Source: an uncultured Ruminococcus sp. (GTDB taxonomy: Bacteria; Bacillota; Clostridia; Oscillospirales; CAG-272). From it: a stretch of 13,251 bases of DNA. The notes below the pieces were generated by a model that was not told the origin of the DNA, did no database searches, and was given only the letters and a program-made list of their open reading frames with translations. Of this stretch, positions 7,514 to 13,251 are shown one piece after another; within the stretch, counting starts at the first letter, position 1, and each line of letters begins with the position of its first letter. The stretch covers positions 1-13,251 of the forward strand of contig CAJKRH010000044.1 in NCBI GenBank assembly GCA_905202255.1. The letters are read 5' to 3'. The position numbers were made by a program, and so were the translations under genes.

Positions 7514-10438
7514 ATGTTTACAGAAGAGCTTTTTAATCCGAAAAATCAGGGTGTGGGAAGAACCGCGCCTCGCGCCGCATATATTCCCTGCATGAGCGAA
7601 AGTTCGGCTCTCTCGGGAAAGCGCGATGAAAACTACCGCCTGCTCTCGGGATGCGAATGGGATTTCCGCTATTACGAAACGCCGCTTGAGCTTCCCGAGG
7701 ATATCACGGCGGCTGATTTCAGCGAAAAGCTGCCCGTTCCCTCCTGCTGGCAGAATCACGGCTACGGGCAGATTCAGTATACAAATGTAAACTACCCCAT
7801 GCAGATGAATATGCCGCATATCGCGCTGAAAAACCCCGTCGGGCTTTATCGCCGCATGTTCACTCTCGAAAAAGCCGCAGGCAAGCGCATTTATCTGCGC
7901 TTCGAGGGCGTATGCTCCGCTTTCCTGCTCTATGTCAACGGCAAAAACGCGGGGATGTCGAAATGCTCGCATAACGGCGCGGAGTTTGATATCACCGACT
8001 ATGCCGTAAACGGCGAAAACACTCTTCATGTCGCCGTTTTCACGCGCAGTGACGCCTCATATCTCGAGGATCAGGATTTCTTCCGCTTCAACGGAATCTT
8101 CCGCGATGTATATCTGCTCACCCGCCCCGAAAACCATATCGATGATATCTCGATAAAGACAGATAACAGCGGCGCGCTCGATATTTCCGTCACATTCCGC
8201 GGCGAGGGCGAATATTCCTATAAAATTTACGATGCCGACGGCAATTTCATCACGGACAAGCCGTTTATCCCGAATGTTAAGCTCTGGAATGCCGAGGAGC
8301 CGAACCTCTACACTGTCGTATTTTCCGCCTGCGGCGAATTTATCCGCATAAGAGTCGGTTTCCGCGAGATTTCATGGAGCGGCGGCGTTTTCAAGGTGAA
8401 CGGAACCCCCGTGAAAATGAAAGGTGTCAATCGCCATGATACAGATGCCGCGCTCGGCTATGCCGTTCCGCGCGAGCATATCCTGCGCGACCTCATCCTC
8501 ATGAAGCAAAATAATATTAACTGCATCCGCACTTCCCACTATCCGAGCGCACCCGAATTTTATGAGATGTGCGATGAGCTGGGCTTCTATGTTGTCTGCG
8601 AATGCGATATAGAGACGCACGGCGTCGTTTTCATCCGCGGCATAGAGGATACAGGCAAGCCGATATCGGGCGACCCGCTCTGGCGCGAGGCTTTCCTTGA
8701 CAGGATGGAATATATGGTGCAGCGCTATAAAAACCACGCCTCTGTAATCATGTGGTCGCTCGGAAATGAGAGTATGTTCGGCGAAAATCATGTCGCCATG
8801 GCTGATTATACGCATAAAGCCGACCCGTCCCGCCCCGTGCATTATGAGCGCACGATAGACCCGCTCTACCGCAAATACGGTCCCGAGGGCGATTTCGTTC
8901 ACCCCTGCGTGGATATCGTCAGCACAATGTATCCGACGGTGGAGGTTACCGAAGCCGAGGGACAGGACATGCGCGACCCGCGCCCGTTCTTCCTCTGCGA
9001 ATATGAACATTCAATGGGACTGGGACCGGGCAATGCCGAGGAATACTGGGAGCTCTTCTATAAATATCCGCGCCTGATGGGCGGTTGCATCTGGGAATGG
9101 GCAGATCACGCCATTCTCCGTCACGATGAGGAAGGCAAGCCCTACTATCTCTACGGCGGCGACCACGGCGAATATCCGCATGACGGCAACTTCTGCGTGG
9201 ATGGGCTGAATTATCCCGACAGAACGCCGCACACCGCTATGAAAACCATGAAAAAAGCCATGACTCCCGCAAGAGTGAGGTATCTCGGCGACGGCGATTT
9301 CGAGATAACGAATACGCTTGATTTCCTCCCACTCGAAAAGATATGCACGCTCGAATACACCGTTTTCTGCGGCAAAGCTACACTGCAAAGCGGCAGTCTC
9401 CCGCTGAATGTCGCGGCAAAAGGCACGCAGACCGTTCATATAGATTCGCTTCCCTGCGGCGGCAACTATCCCGCGACAGTCGAATTTATATTCCGTTACA
9501 GTGTGGATACGCCTTGGGCAAAGGCAGGCGATGAGCTTGCCCACGAGCAGGTTGTACTTCCCTTTGCAAAGGAAAAAACCGAAGCGGTAGCGGGAGAAGC
9601 GCATATCGCCGAAAACGGCGCGCGTTTCATCACGATAGCCGACGGCGAGATGACATATACATTTGATAAAGCGCTCGGCATTCCCACCTCGATAAAGAAA
9701 AACGGATGCGAATATCTTGCCGCTCCCGCGCGCTATACCGCATGGATGGCAATGACGGATAACCACATGAATGTAAAACGCCGCTGGGAAAATATGCACC
9801 TGCGCGCGTCAGACTTTGATGTTTACTCCTGCGAGATAAACGAAGAGGGCGCACCCGAGATAATCTTCCGCGGTTCCTTCGGCGCACCGTCGAGAACGCC
9901 GCTCTTCGGCATGACGGCAAAATACACATTCGGCGGCGGCATCAGGGTAAACATCTCGGCGGCAGAGCCGGAATATATACAGGAGGACAGCCGCCTGCCG
10001 AGATTTGCTCTCGAGCTGATTCTCCGCGAGGGCTTTGAGGAGCTGGAGTATTTCGCCTACGGACCCGAAGAGAGCTATATCGACCTGCATAATCATGCGC
10101 GCCTCGGATATTGGAAAAGCACCGTTTCCGAGCAATACGAGCCGCATATCCGCCCGCAGGAATGCGGAAATCACTACGGTGCAACGGAAGCGCACCTCTC
10201 ACGCGGCGATGATAAAATAAGCGTATACGGCGATTTTGAATTTTCCGCTCTGCACTATACCATGGGCGACCTTGAAGCCGCGACGCACCGTCACCTGCTG
10301 AAAGCTCTCCCCGAAACCGTCCTGCTGATAAACTATAAGGTCGATGGCATCGGAAGCAACAGCTGCGGTCCTCACCCGATGGAGAAATACCGCTTTAAGG
10401 AAAAGCAGTTCGACTGGAACTTCACGCTGACATTCTGA
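7514..10438 (+). CDS. lacZ: Beta-galactosidase, glycoside hydrolase family 2
   Basis: This retaining exo-glycosidase probably cleaves terminal beta-galactosides. It has 974 residues, close to the five-domain LacZ length. The order is a sugar-binding jelly roll (about 40-210, with PVPSCWQNHGYGQIQYTN and NPVGLYRR), an Ig-like domain, the catalytic barrel (about 300-590), a second Ig-like domain and the C-terminal small-chain beta-sandwich (about 700-974). In the barrel, GVNRHD (304-309) and RTSHYP (His342) are typical. WSLGNES supplies the acid/base Glu419, and FLCEYEHSMG supplies the nucleophile Glu496. WEWADH begins at Trp527, where LacZ has its substrate-platform Trp. There is no signal peptide, so it acts in the cytosol. 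The Shine-Dalgarno GAGGT (7502-7506) overlaps the stop of the preceding gene, indicating translational coupling. An in-frame TTG at 7487 lacks a site. Exact sugar specificity within GH2 is inferred. No transporter or regulator is next to it. Confidence 0.93.
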   Translation: MFTEELFNPKNQGVGRTAPRAAYIPCMSESSALSGKRDENYRLLSGCEWDFRYYETPLELPEDITAADFSEKLPVPSCWQNHGYGQIQYTNVNYPMQMNMPHIALKNPVGLYRRMFTLEKAAGKRIYLRFEGVCSAFLLYVNGKNAGMSKCSHNGAEFDITDYAVNGENTLHVAVFTRSDASYLEDQDFFRFNGIFRDVYLLTRPENHIDDISIKTDNSGALDISVTFRGEGEYSYKIYDADGNFITDKPFIPNVKLWNAEEPNLYTVVFSACGEFIRIRVGFREISWSGGVFKVNGTPVKMKGVNRHDTDAALGYAVPREHILRDLILMKQNNINCIRTSHYPSAPEFYEMCDELGFYVVCECDIETHGVVFIRGIEDTGKPISGDPLWREAFLDRMEYMVQRYKNHASVIMWSLGNESMFGENHVAMADYTHKADPSRPVHYERTIDPLYRKYGPEGDFVHPCVDIVSTMYPTVEVTEAEGQDMRDPRPFFLCEYEHSMGLGPGNAEEYWELFYKYPRLMGGCIWEWADHAILRHDEEGKPYYLYGGDHGEYPHDGNFCVDGLNYPDRTPHTAMKTMKKAMTPARVRYLGDGDFEITNTLDFLPLEKICTLEYTVFCGKATLQSGSLPLNVAAKGTQTVHIDSLPCGGNYPATVEFIFRYSVDTPWAKAGDELAHEQVVLPFAKEKTEAVAGEAHIAENGARFITIADGEMTYTFDKALGIPTSIKKNGCEYLAAPARYTAWMAMTDNHMNVKRRWENMHLRASDFDVYSCEINEEGAPEIIFRGSFGAPSRTPLFGMTAKYTFGGGIRVNISAAEPEYIQEDSRLPRFALELILREGFEELEYFAYGPEESYIDLHNHARLGYWKSTVSEQYEPHIRPQECGNHYGATEAHLSRGDDKISVYGDFEFSALHYTMGDLEAATHRHLLKALPETVLLINYKVDGIGSNSCGPHPMEKYRFKEKQFDWNFTLTF

Positions 10439-10439
10439 C

Positions 10440-10454
10440 AGCGCAAAAAGCGCT
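10440..10454 (+). other. Small hairpin between lacZ and the next gene
   Basis: AGCGC and GCGCT (5 bp) flank an AAAAA loop directly after the lacZ stop. No T-run follows, so it is unlikely to terminate. It could protect the 3' end of the upstream message or reduce coupling to the next gene. It may also be chance. Confidence 0.25.
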
Positions 10455-10471
10455 TATTCCGGAGGAACATT

Positions 10472-10891
10472 ATGATAATAAACAATTCAAACAAAGATAA
10501 AGCAAACGCCGACTTATCCGTACATGATTCGATATTTGAGAATTTCATATATGAAGAAGAATCGTCTGTATTGAAAATTTCTTTTCAGCAATATCTCTTC
10601 GAAGCTATGAAATATATCCCGAGCGAAATAAGTTTTTATGAAGTTATAGGACTTGAAATGACAGCCTGCAACTTTTGGGGTATGCGCCAAGGAATCATGG
10701 ACTGCATCTGCTTTTTGTCAGATGATGAATGCGAGCTCATTCCGAAGTTAAAAAAGAAATTTGAAAGTGAAAACAGCAATGAGCGCTTATGCAGACTGTA
10801 TAACGATAATGATTTCATTGAAGCGGAGATAGACTTTGTTTCGGGTGACAAGATTACAGTTGTATGTAAATATGCCGTGTATAATCCCTGA
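10472..10891 (+). CDS. Small acidic protein of unknown function (139 aa)
   Basis: I do not recognise this protein. It is a soluble, acidic 139-residue product with no signal peptide or membrane segment. It alternates short hydrophobic strands with polar stretches. A beta-strand-like segment at about 32-38 (SVLKISF) and a C-terminal pair at about 116-136 (EAEIDFV..DKITVVCKYAVY) suggest a small alpha/beta fold. Such compact acidic proteins resemble immunity proteins of polymorphic-toxin systems, but no toxin gene is present, so that is only a guess. GGAGGA lies 5 nt before the ATG. The gap after lacZ is 33 nt with no clear promoter, so it may be read from the recG operon. The coding sequence is much richer in A+T than lacZ: one 60-base sample has about 35% G+C against about 60% upstream. 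This hints at a separate origin. Confidence 0.8.
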   Translation: MIINNSNKDKANADLSVHDSIFENFIYEEESSVLKISFQQYLFEAMKYIPSEISFYEVIGLEMTACNFWGMRQGIMDCICFLSDDECELIPKLKKKFESENSNERLCRLYNDNDFIEAEIDFVSGDKITVVCKYAVYNP

Positions 10892-10934
10892 TGCGAATAT
10901 TATAGGAAGTATATGATGTAATTCGGAGGTTGAT

Positions 10935-11423
10935 ATGGTCATGAAGCTTGATGATTTGGTAAATGCCATGCGCTATGCTTTTTTTCGTTCCGGAAGGCTG
11001 TATGTTGACATAAGCAGTGAGGCTTACAAATTTTATGTAGAAATTTCATACTTTAAAGATGGCATGAGCAACCTGCACATTGAAAGAATTGTTTATCTGC
11101 CGGACAGTCCTCATTTGTCTATAGACAGTGAATGGGATGATTTTCCGCAAAATATAAAAGGCAGAAGCATAGAGTGGATTGCGCCATCGTTTTATGATAG
11201 CGTGGTCGAAGCATTTCTGCCTGAAATTACAAATGAATTTGTCAAAACAAAACTCGAAAGCGTACCGAAATTTTCCGATGAATTTAAAAGGCTTTTTGAT
11301 ATTTATGTTGAAGATGACTACGAATATGGAGAGGGCAGAAAGTTTTATGAGTTCAAAAATGAATACTGGCATGAGACCGCCCGCAAATTCTGCGATGAAC
11401 ACGGCATTGAATACGAAGAGTGA
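10935..11423 (+). CDS. Acidic protein of unknown function (162 aa)
   Basis: I do not recognise this protein. The 162-residue product is strongly acidic and soluble, without signal peptide or membrane span. The N-terminal half looks beta-rich (LYVDISSEAYKFYVEISYF at about 22-40, then HIERIVYLPD). The C-terminal half looks helical and is rich in Phe, Tyr, Asp and Glu (VEAFLPEITNEFVKTKLESV and KFYEFKNEYWHETARKF), ending in an acidic tail (GIEYEE). GGAGG lies 5 nt before the ATG at 10935, and a second Met two codons on is too far from it. It follows the 139-residue gene by 43 nt, is AT-rich like it, and ends just before a shared bidirectional terminator. I see no clear sequence similarity between the two. 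An accessory or immunity-like role is possible but unproven. Confidence 0.8.
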   Translation: MVMKLDDLVNAMRYAFFRSGRLYVDISSEAYKFYVEISYFKDGMSNLHIERIVYLPDSPHLSIDSEWDDFPQNIKGRSIEWIAPSFYDSVVEAFLPEITNEFVKTKLESVPKFSDEFKRLFDIYVEDDYEYGEGRKFYEFKNEYWHETARKFCDEHGIEYEE

Positions 11424-11447
11424 CTTTAAGACATCTGTATAAAACGC

Positions 11448-11490
11448 ACAGCCGCCCTGCTCGGATGAGCAGGGCGGCTGTCCTTATTCT
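11448..11490. terminator. Bidirectional rho-independent terminator between convergent genes
   Basis: A perfect 15-bp stem (11448-11462 with 11467-11481) with a GGAT loop is flanked by T-runs on both strands: CCTTATTCTTTT rightward and GCGTTTTAT leftward. It sits 24 nt after the rightward gene's stop and 11 bp from the stop of the convergent beta-helix gene, so it should serve both. Confidence 0.92.
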
Positions 11491-11492
11491 TT

Positions 11493-13064
11493 TCAATTTC
11501 CTTTACTATATGCATCGACATAGCCATAGTAATCAACCATATATTTCAGCAGGTCTTTCTCCGCGCCGAGACAATCGTCCGCACCAAGACGCAGCTCGAT
11601 AAGCTCAAGCATCGAATACGATATCGTCTTTGAATAAAGCTTATCATCTCCGGTGTCAAGTTCTATCGTCATGCTGATGTACTTGCCGAAATCATAGATA
11701 TATATCCCGCGATAGTCGCAGAGGAAACCATCCGTATCGGCTTTTCCCGAGATGTATTGCGAACCGACAGCGTTCTTTATCTCTTCGACAGAGGTATATT
11801 TTTCATCACCTATGGCAAACCATACGCCGCATCTGATGTTTTCCGTAGCATAATCGGCAGGAGATATCGCCGCACCATCCTTTGTCACAGCGGCACTGAC
11901 TCTCACTCCCCAAGGCTCGAGCATCGCTATCTGTACGGCGGGGTTTGCTATCTTGTATGTTCCTCCATCGGTGGCACAGGATATGACCTTATATGTCGTT
12001 CCGTTGATTATCTCATCGGTGAAAACAGCACCTTTTACTATTCCCTTAGTCGGCACTTCGGGAAAGAACGAACCGCCGACTACACTGATATTCAAGTACT
12101 CTCCGCCGACAGCACCGGCACTAATATCGGAAGCATAAAACTCACCGCCGATTATCTTAAGCGAAGCTCCCTTCGAAGAAACGGCACAACCTGTATTCGG
12201 TGCCTCTGCTGCATCGCCTGTAGCTTCTATATGCCCACCTCGGATTGTCAGCTTGCCACCCGCACTGTAAATGCCTGTCCAACCCGAGATAAGTCCTCCG
12301 TCCATCTCAAGCGAAAATCCGGATTCTTTGTTCCATATTCCCGTAGCCGAAGCCTTTATCTCGCTTCCGCTGTGGAGATTTATTTTCACTTTGCCTTTCG
12401 AGTTGCTGTATATAGCTGTTGCTTCCGAATTTATCTTGCCGAAAATATCGAGTGTGACATTCCCGGAAGTATCTTCCGAGCCAAAGTAAAAGCTCTGATT
12501 TTTGGAATCTATCACAGTATCGGAGTTTACCTTTATATATGCACTCCCCGTGCCATCCACAAATATTCCTCTGTCAACAGATTTGATTTTTACATCTTCA
12601 AAGGTCACATTCGAACCGCCTGATATTGTCACCGCATTCACCGCTCTTCCGGTACTTCCGGTACTTCGCATATTCAGTGTCCCGTTTTTTATCGTGACCG
12701 AGGAATTTTCTATTTTCAACAGGCAATCATTCGTACCGCTGTACTCAATCTCGGCTCCGTTAAGGTCTATTGTGATATTATTCTTCCCCGAAACGGTATA
12801 GCAACCACGGAAAGGGCTTCCGTCGGCTTTCGGCAGGAGCTTCACAGTATTGTTTTCTCCTGCGGCGGCGATTGCCTCGCCTATTTTCGCATATGCGTTA
12901 TCGCCTATAGCAGCGTTCTCCCCTGCCGCGAAAACACGCCCCGCAGAAGAGCATGACAGCATCATCGCAAGAGAAAGTGCAAATCCGAAAAATCTTACAA
13001 TTACCCTTTTAAGCGAAAAATGCAGCTCCTTTTTGCCTGCTTTTTCATTATATTTTGTATTCAA
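11493..13064 (-). CDS. Secreted right-handed beta-helix surface protein, TTG start
   Basis: This exported protein is probably displayed at the cell surface; ligand or enzyme activity is unknown. With a TTG start at 13064 it has 523 residues. A basic n-region (to about 20) and hydrophobic core (about 21-36) lead to a likely signal-peptidase cleavage after VFA (Ala46). A cysteine at 38 (MLSC) is a poor lipobox. Residues about 75-340 show parallel beta-helix rungs such as SVTIKNGTL, NVTFEDVKI, KLTIRGGHI, SLKIIGGEF and NISVVGGSF, the pectate-lyase-like layout. No catalytic Asp/Arg pattern of a lyase was evident. From about 385 to the end is a separate module (WGVRVSAAV, GVWFAIGDEKY, RGIYIYDFGKYISM, SYSMLELIEL, YMVDYYGYVDAY) of a kind I associate with surface proteins of gut Clostridia. 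A longer reading from ATG 13103 (536 aa) is disfavoured because the promoter -10 overlaps that codon. The gene is monocistronic and convergent with the operon on its left. Confidence 0.85.
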   Translation of the reverse strand: MNTKYNEKAGKKELHFSLKRVIVRFFGFALSLAMMLSCSSAGRVFAAGENAAIGDNAYAKIGEAIAAAGENNTVKLLPKADGSPFRGCYTVSGKNNITIDLNGAEIEYSGTNDCLLKIENSSVTIKNGTLNMRSTGSTGRAVNAVTISGGSNVTFEDVKIKSVDRGIFVDGTGSAYIKVNSDTVIDSKNQSFYFGSEDTSGNVTLDIFGKINSEATAIYSNSKGKVKINLHSGSEIKASATGIWNKESGFSLEMDGGLISGWTGIYSAGGKLTIRGGHIEATGDAAEAPNTGCAVSSKGASLKIIGGEFYASDISAGAVGGEYLNISVVGGSFFPEVPTKGIVKGAVFTDEIINGTTYKVISCATDGGTYKIANPAVQIAMLEPWGVRVSAAVTKDGAAISPADYATENIRCGVWFAIGDEKYTSVEEIKNAVGSQYISGKADTDGFLCDYRGIYIYDFGKYISMTIELDTGDDKLYSKTISYSMLELIELRLGADDCLGAEKDLLKYMVDYYGYVDAYSKGN

Positions 13065-13072
13065 TACATTCG

Positions 13073-13077
13073 CCTCC
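13073..13077 (-). promoter_or_regulatory. Ribosome binding site supporting a TTG start
   Basis: On the minus strand GGAGG is followed by an 8-nt spacer and an in-frame TTG at 13064. The ATG at 13103 has no comparable site and lies in the -10 box. Confidence 0.7.
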
Positions 13078-13101
13078 GGTTCTTTCCTTTTTTCGTGAAC
13101 C

Positions 13102-13130
13102 ATTTTATATTCTCTCTACTGTTTTGTCAA
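13102..13130 (-). promoter_or_regulatory. Promoter of the beta-helix gene
   Basis: On the minus strand: a perfect -35 TTGACA (13130-13125), a 17-bp spacer and -10 TAAAAT (13107-13102). A TATAAA reading with a 15-bp spacer is the poorer alternative. The predicted start near 13095 gives about a 30-nt leader to the TTG start. Confidence 0.75.
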
Positions 13131-13141
13131 GATTTTTTCTG

Positions 13142-13178
13142 CAATTTTTTGTCGTTTTTTTCAAATTTCTGTCGTTTT
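13142..13178 (-). repeat. Two direct repeats, 20-bp period, upstream of the promoter
   Basis: The segments 13142-13158 and 13162-13178 match at 15 of 17 positions, with an identical core GTCGTTTT (13151 and 13171) exactly 20 bp apart. They lie about 12-48 bp upstream of the -35 box in a T-rich tract. Such spacing puts both copies on one face of the helix, as for a dimeric activator or a phased UP element. The function is inferred. Confidence 0.5.
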
Positions 13179-13215
13179 GTGCAGTATAGCGGTCAAAAAT
13201 TATCGCTGATAAAGC

Positions 13216-13245
13216 AAAAAAGCACTTCTTTCGAAGTGCTTTTTT
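13216..13245. terminator. Bidirectional terminator at the right edge
   Basis: A 13-bp stem (13216-13228 with 13233-13245) has a TTTC loop, and six A:T pairs at its base give a T-run on either strand. No gene inside the window points into it, so it most likely ends a leftward gene lying beyond the right edge. Confidence 0.85.
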
Positions 13246-13251
13246 GTGGTG

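Noticed and set aside
1..13251. CRISPR array, insertion sequence or prophage
   Set aside because: No regularly spaced repeats with spacers, no transposase or integrase, and no phage structural gene was found.

Overview
The window looks like a chromosomal segment from a gut-type member of the Clostridia (Bacillota). The reasons are the hisS-aspS tRNA-synthetase operon, strong GGAGG-type ribosome binding sites, consensus vegetative promoters with 17-bp spacers, a Gram-positive secreted beta-helix protein with a Sec signal, and cytoplasmic glycosidases. The genus cannot be fixed from the sequence. The core genes are GC-rich, and two small genes near 10.5-11.4 kb are clearly AT-richer.

Layout. 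Bases 1-341 hold no credible protein gene but are packed with strong inverted repeats, including two GCGA-tetraloop hairpins, a long-range 9-bp helix and a terminator-like 3' hairpin. This looks like the 3' part of a large structured noncoding RNA on the + strand, cut by the left edge. It converges on the minus-strand operon hisS (2340-3671) then aspS (529-2319), which ends in a strong hairpin at 390-417. hisS and the rightward operon are fired from back-to-back consensus promoters at 3716-3780.

The rightward operon is recG (3816-5969), a TIM-barrel glycosidase-like protein of unknown substrate (5983-7503) and a family GH2 beta-galactosidase (7514-10438). The gaps are 13 and 10 nt. Two small acidic proteins that I do not recognise follow (10472-10891, 10935-11423), each with its own good ribosome binding site. 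A bidirectional terminator (11448-11481) closes the operon and also ends the convergent gene on its right.

That last gene (11493-13064, minus) encodes an exported right-handed beta-helix protein with a C-terminal module of a type common in surface proteins of gut Clostridia. Its promoter overlaps the upstream ATG, so a TTG start with a perfect Shine-Dalgarno is the likely true start. A 17-bp direct repeat with a 20-bp period lies upstream of this promoter, and another bidirectional terminator sits at the right edge.

The best candidates for something undescribed are the structured RNA at the left edge, the unassigned TIM-barrel protein paired with the beta-galactosidase, and the AT-rich pair of small acidic genes.
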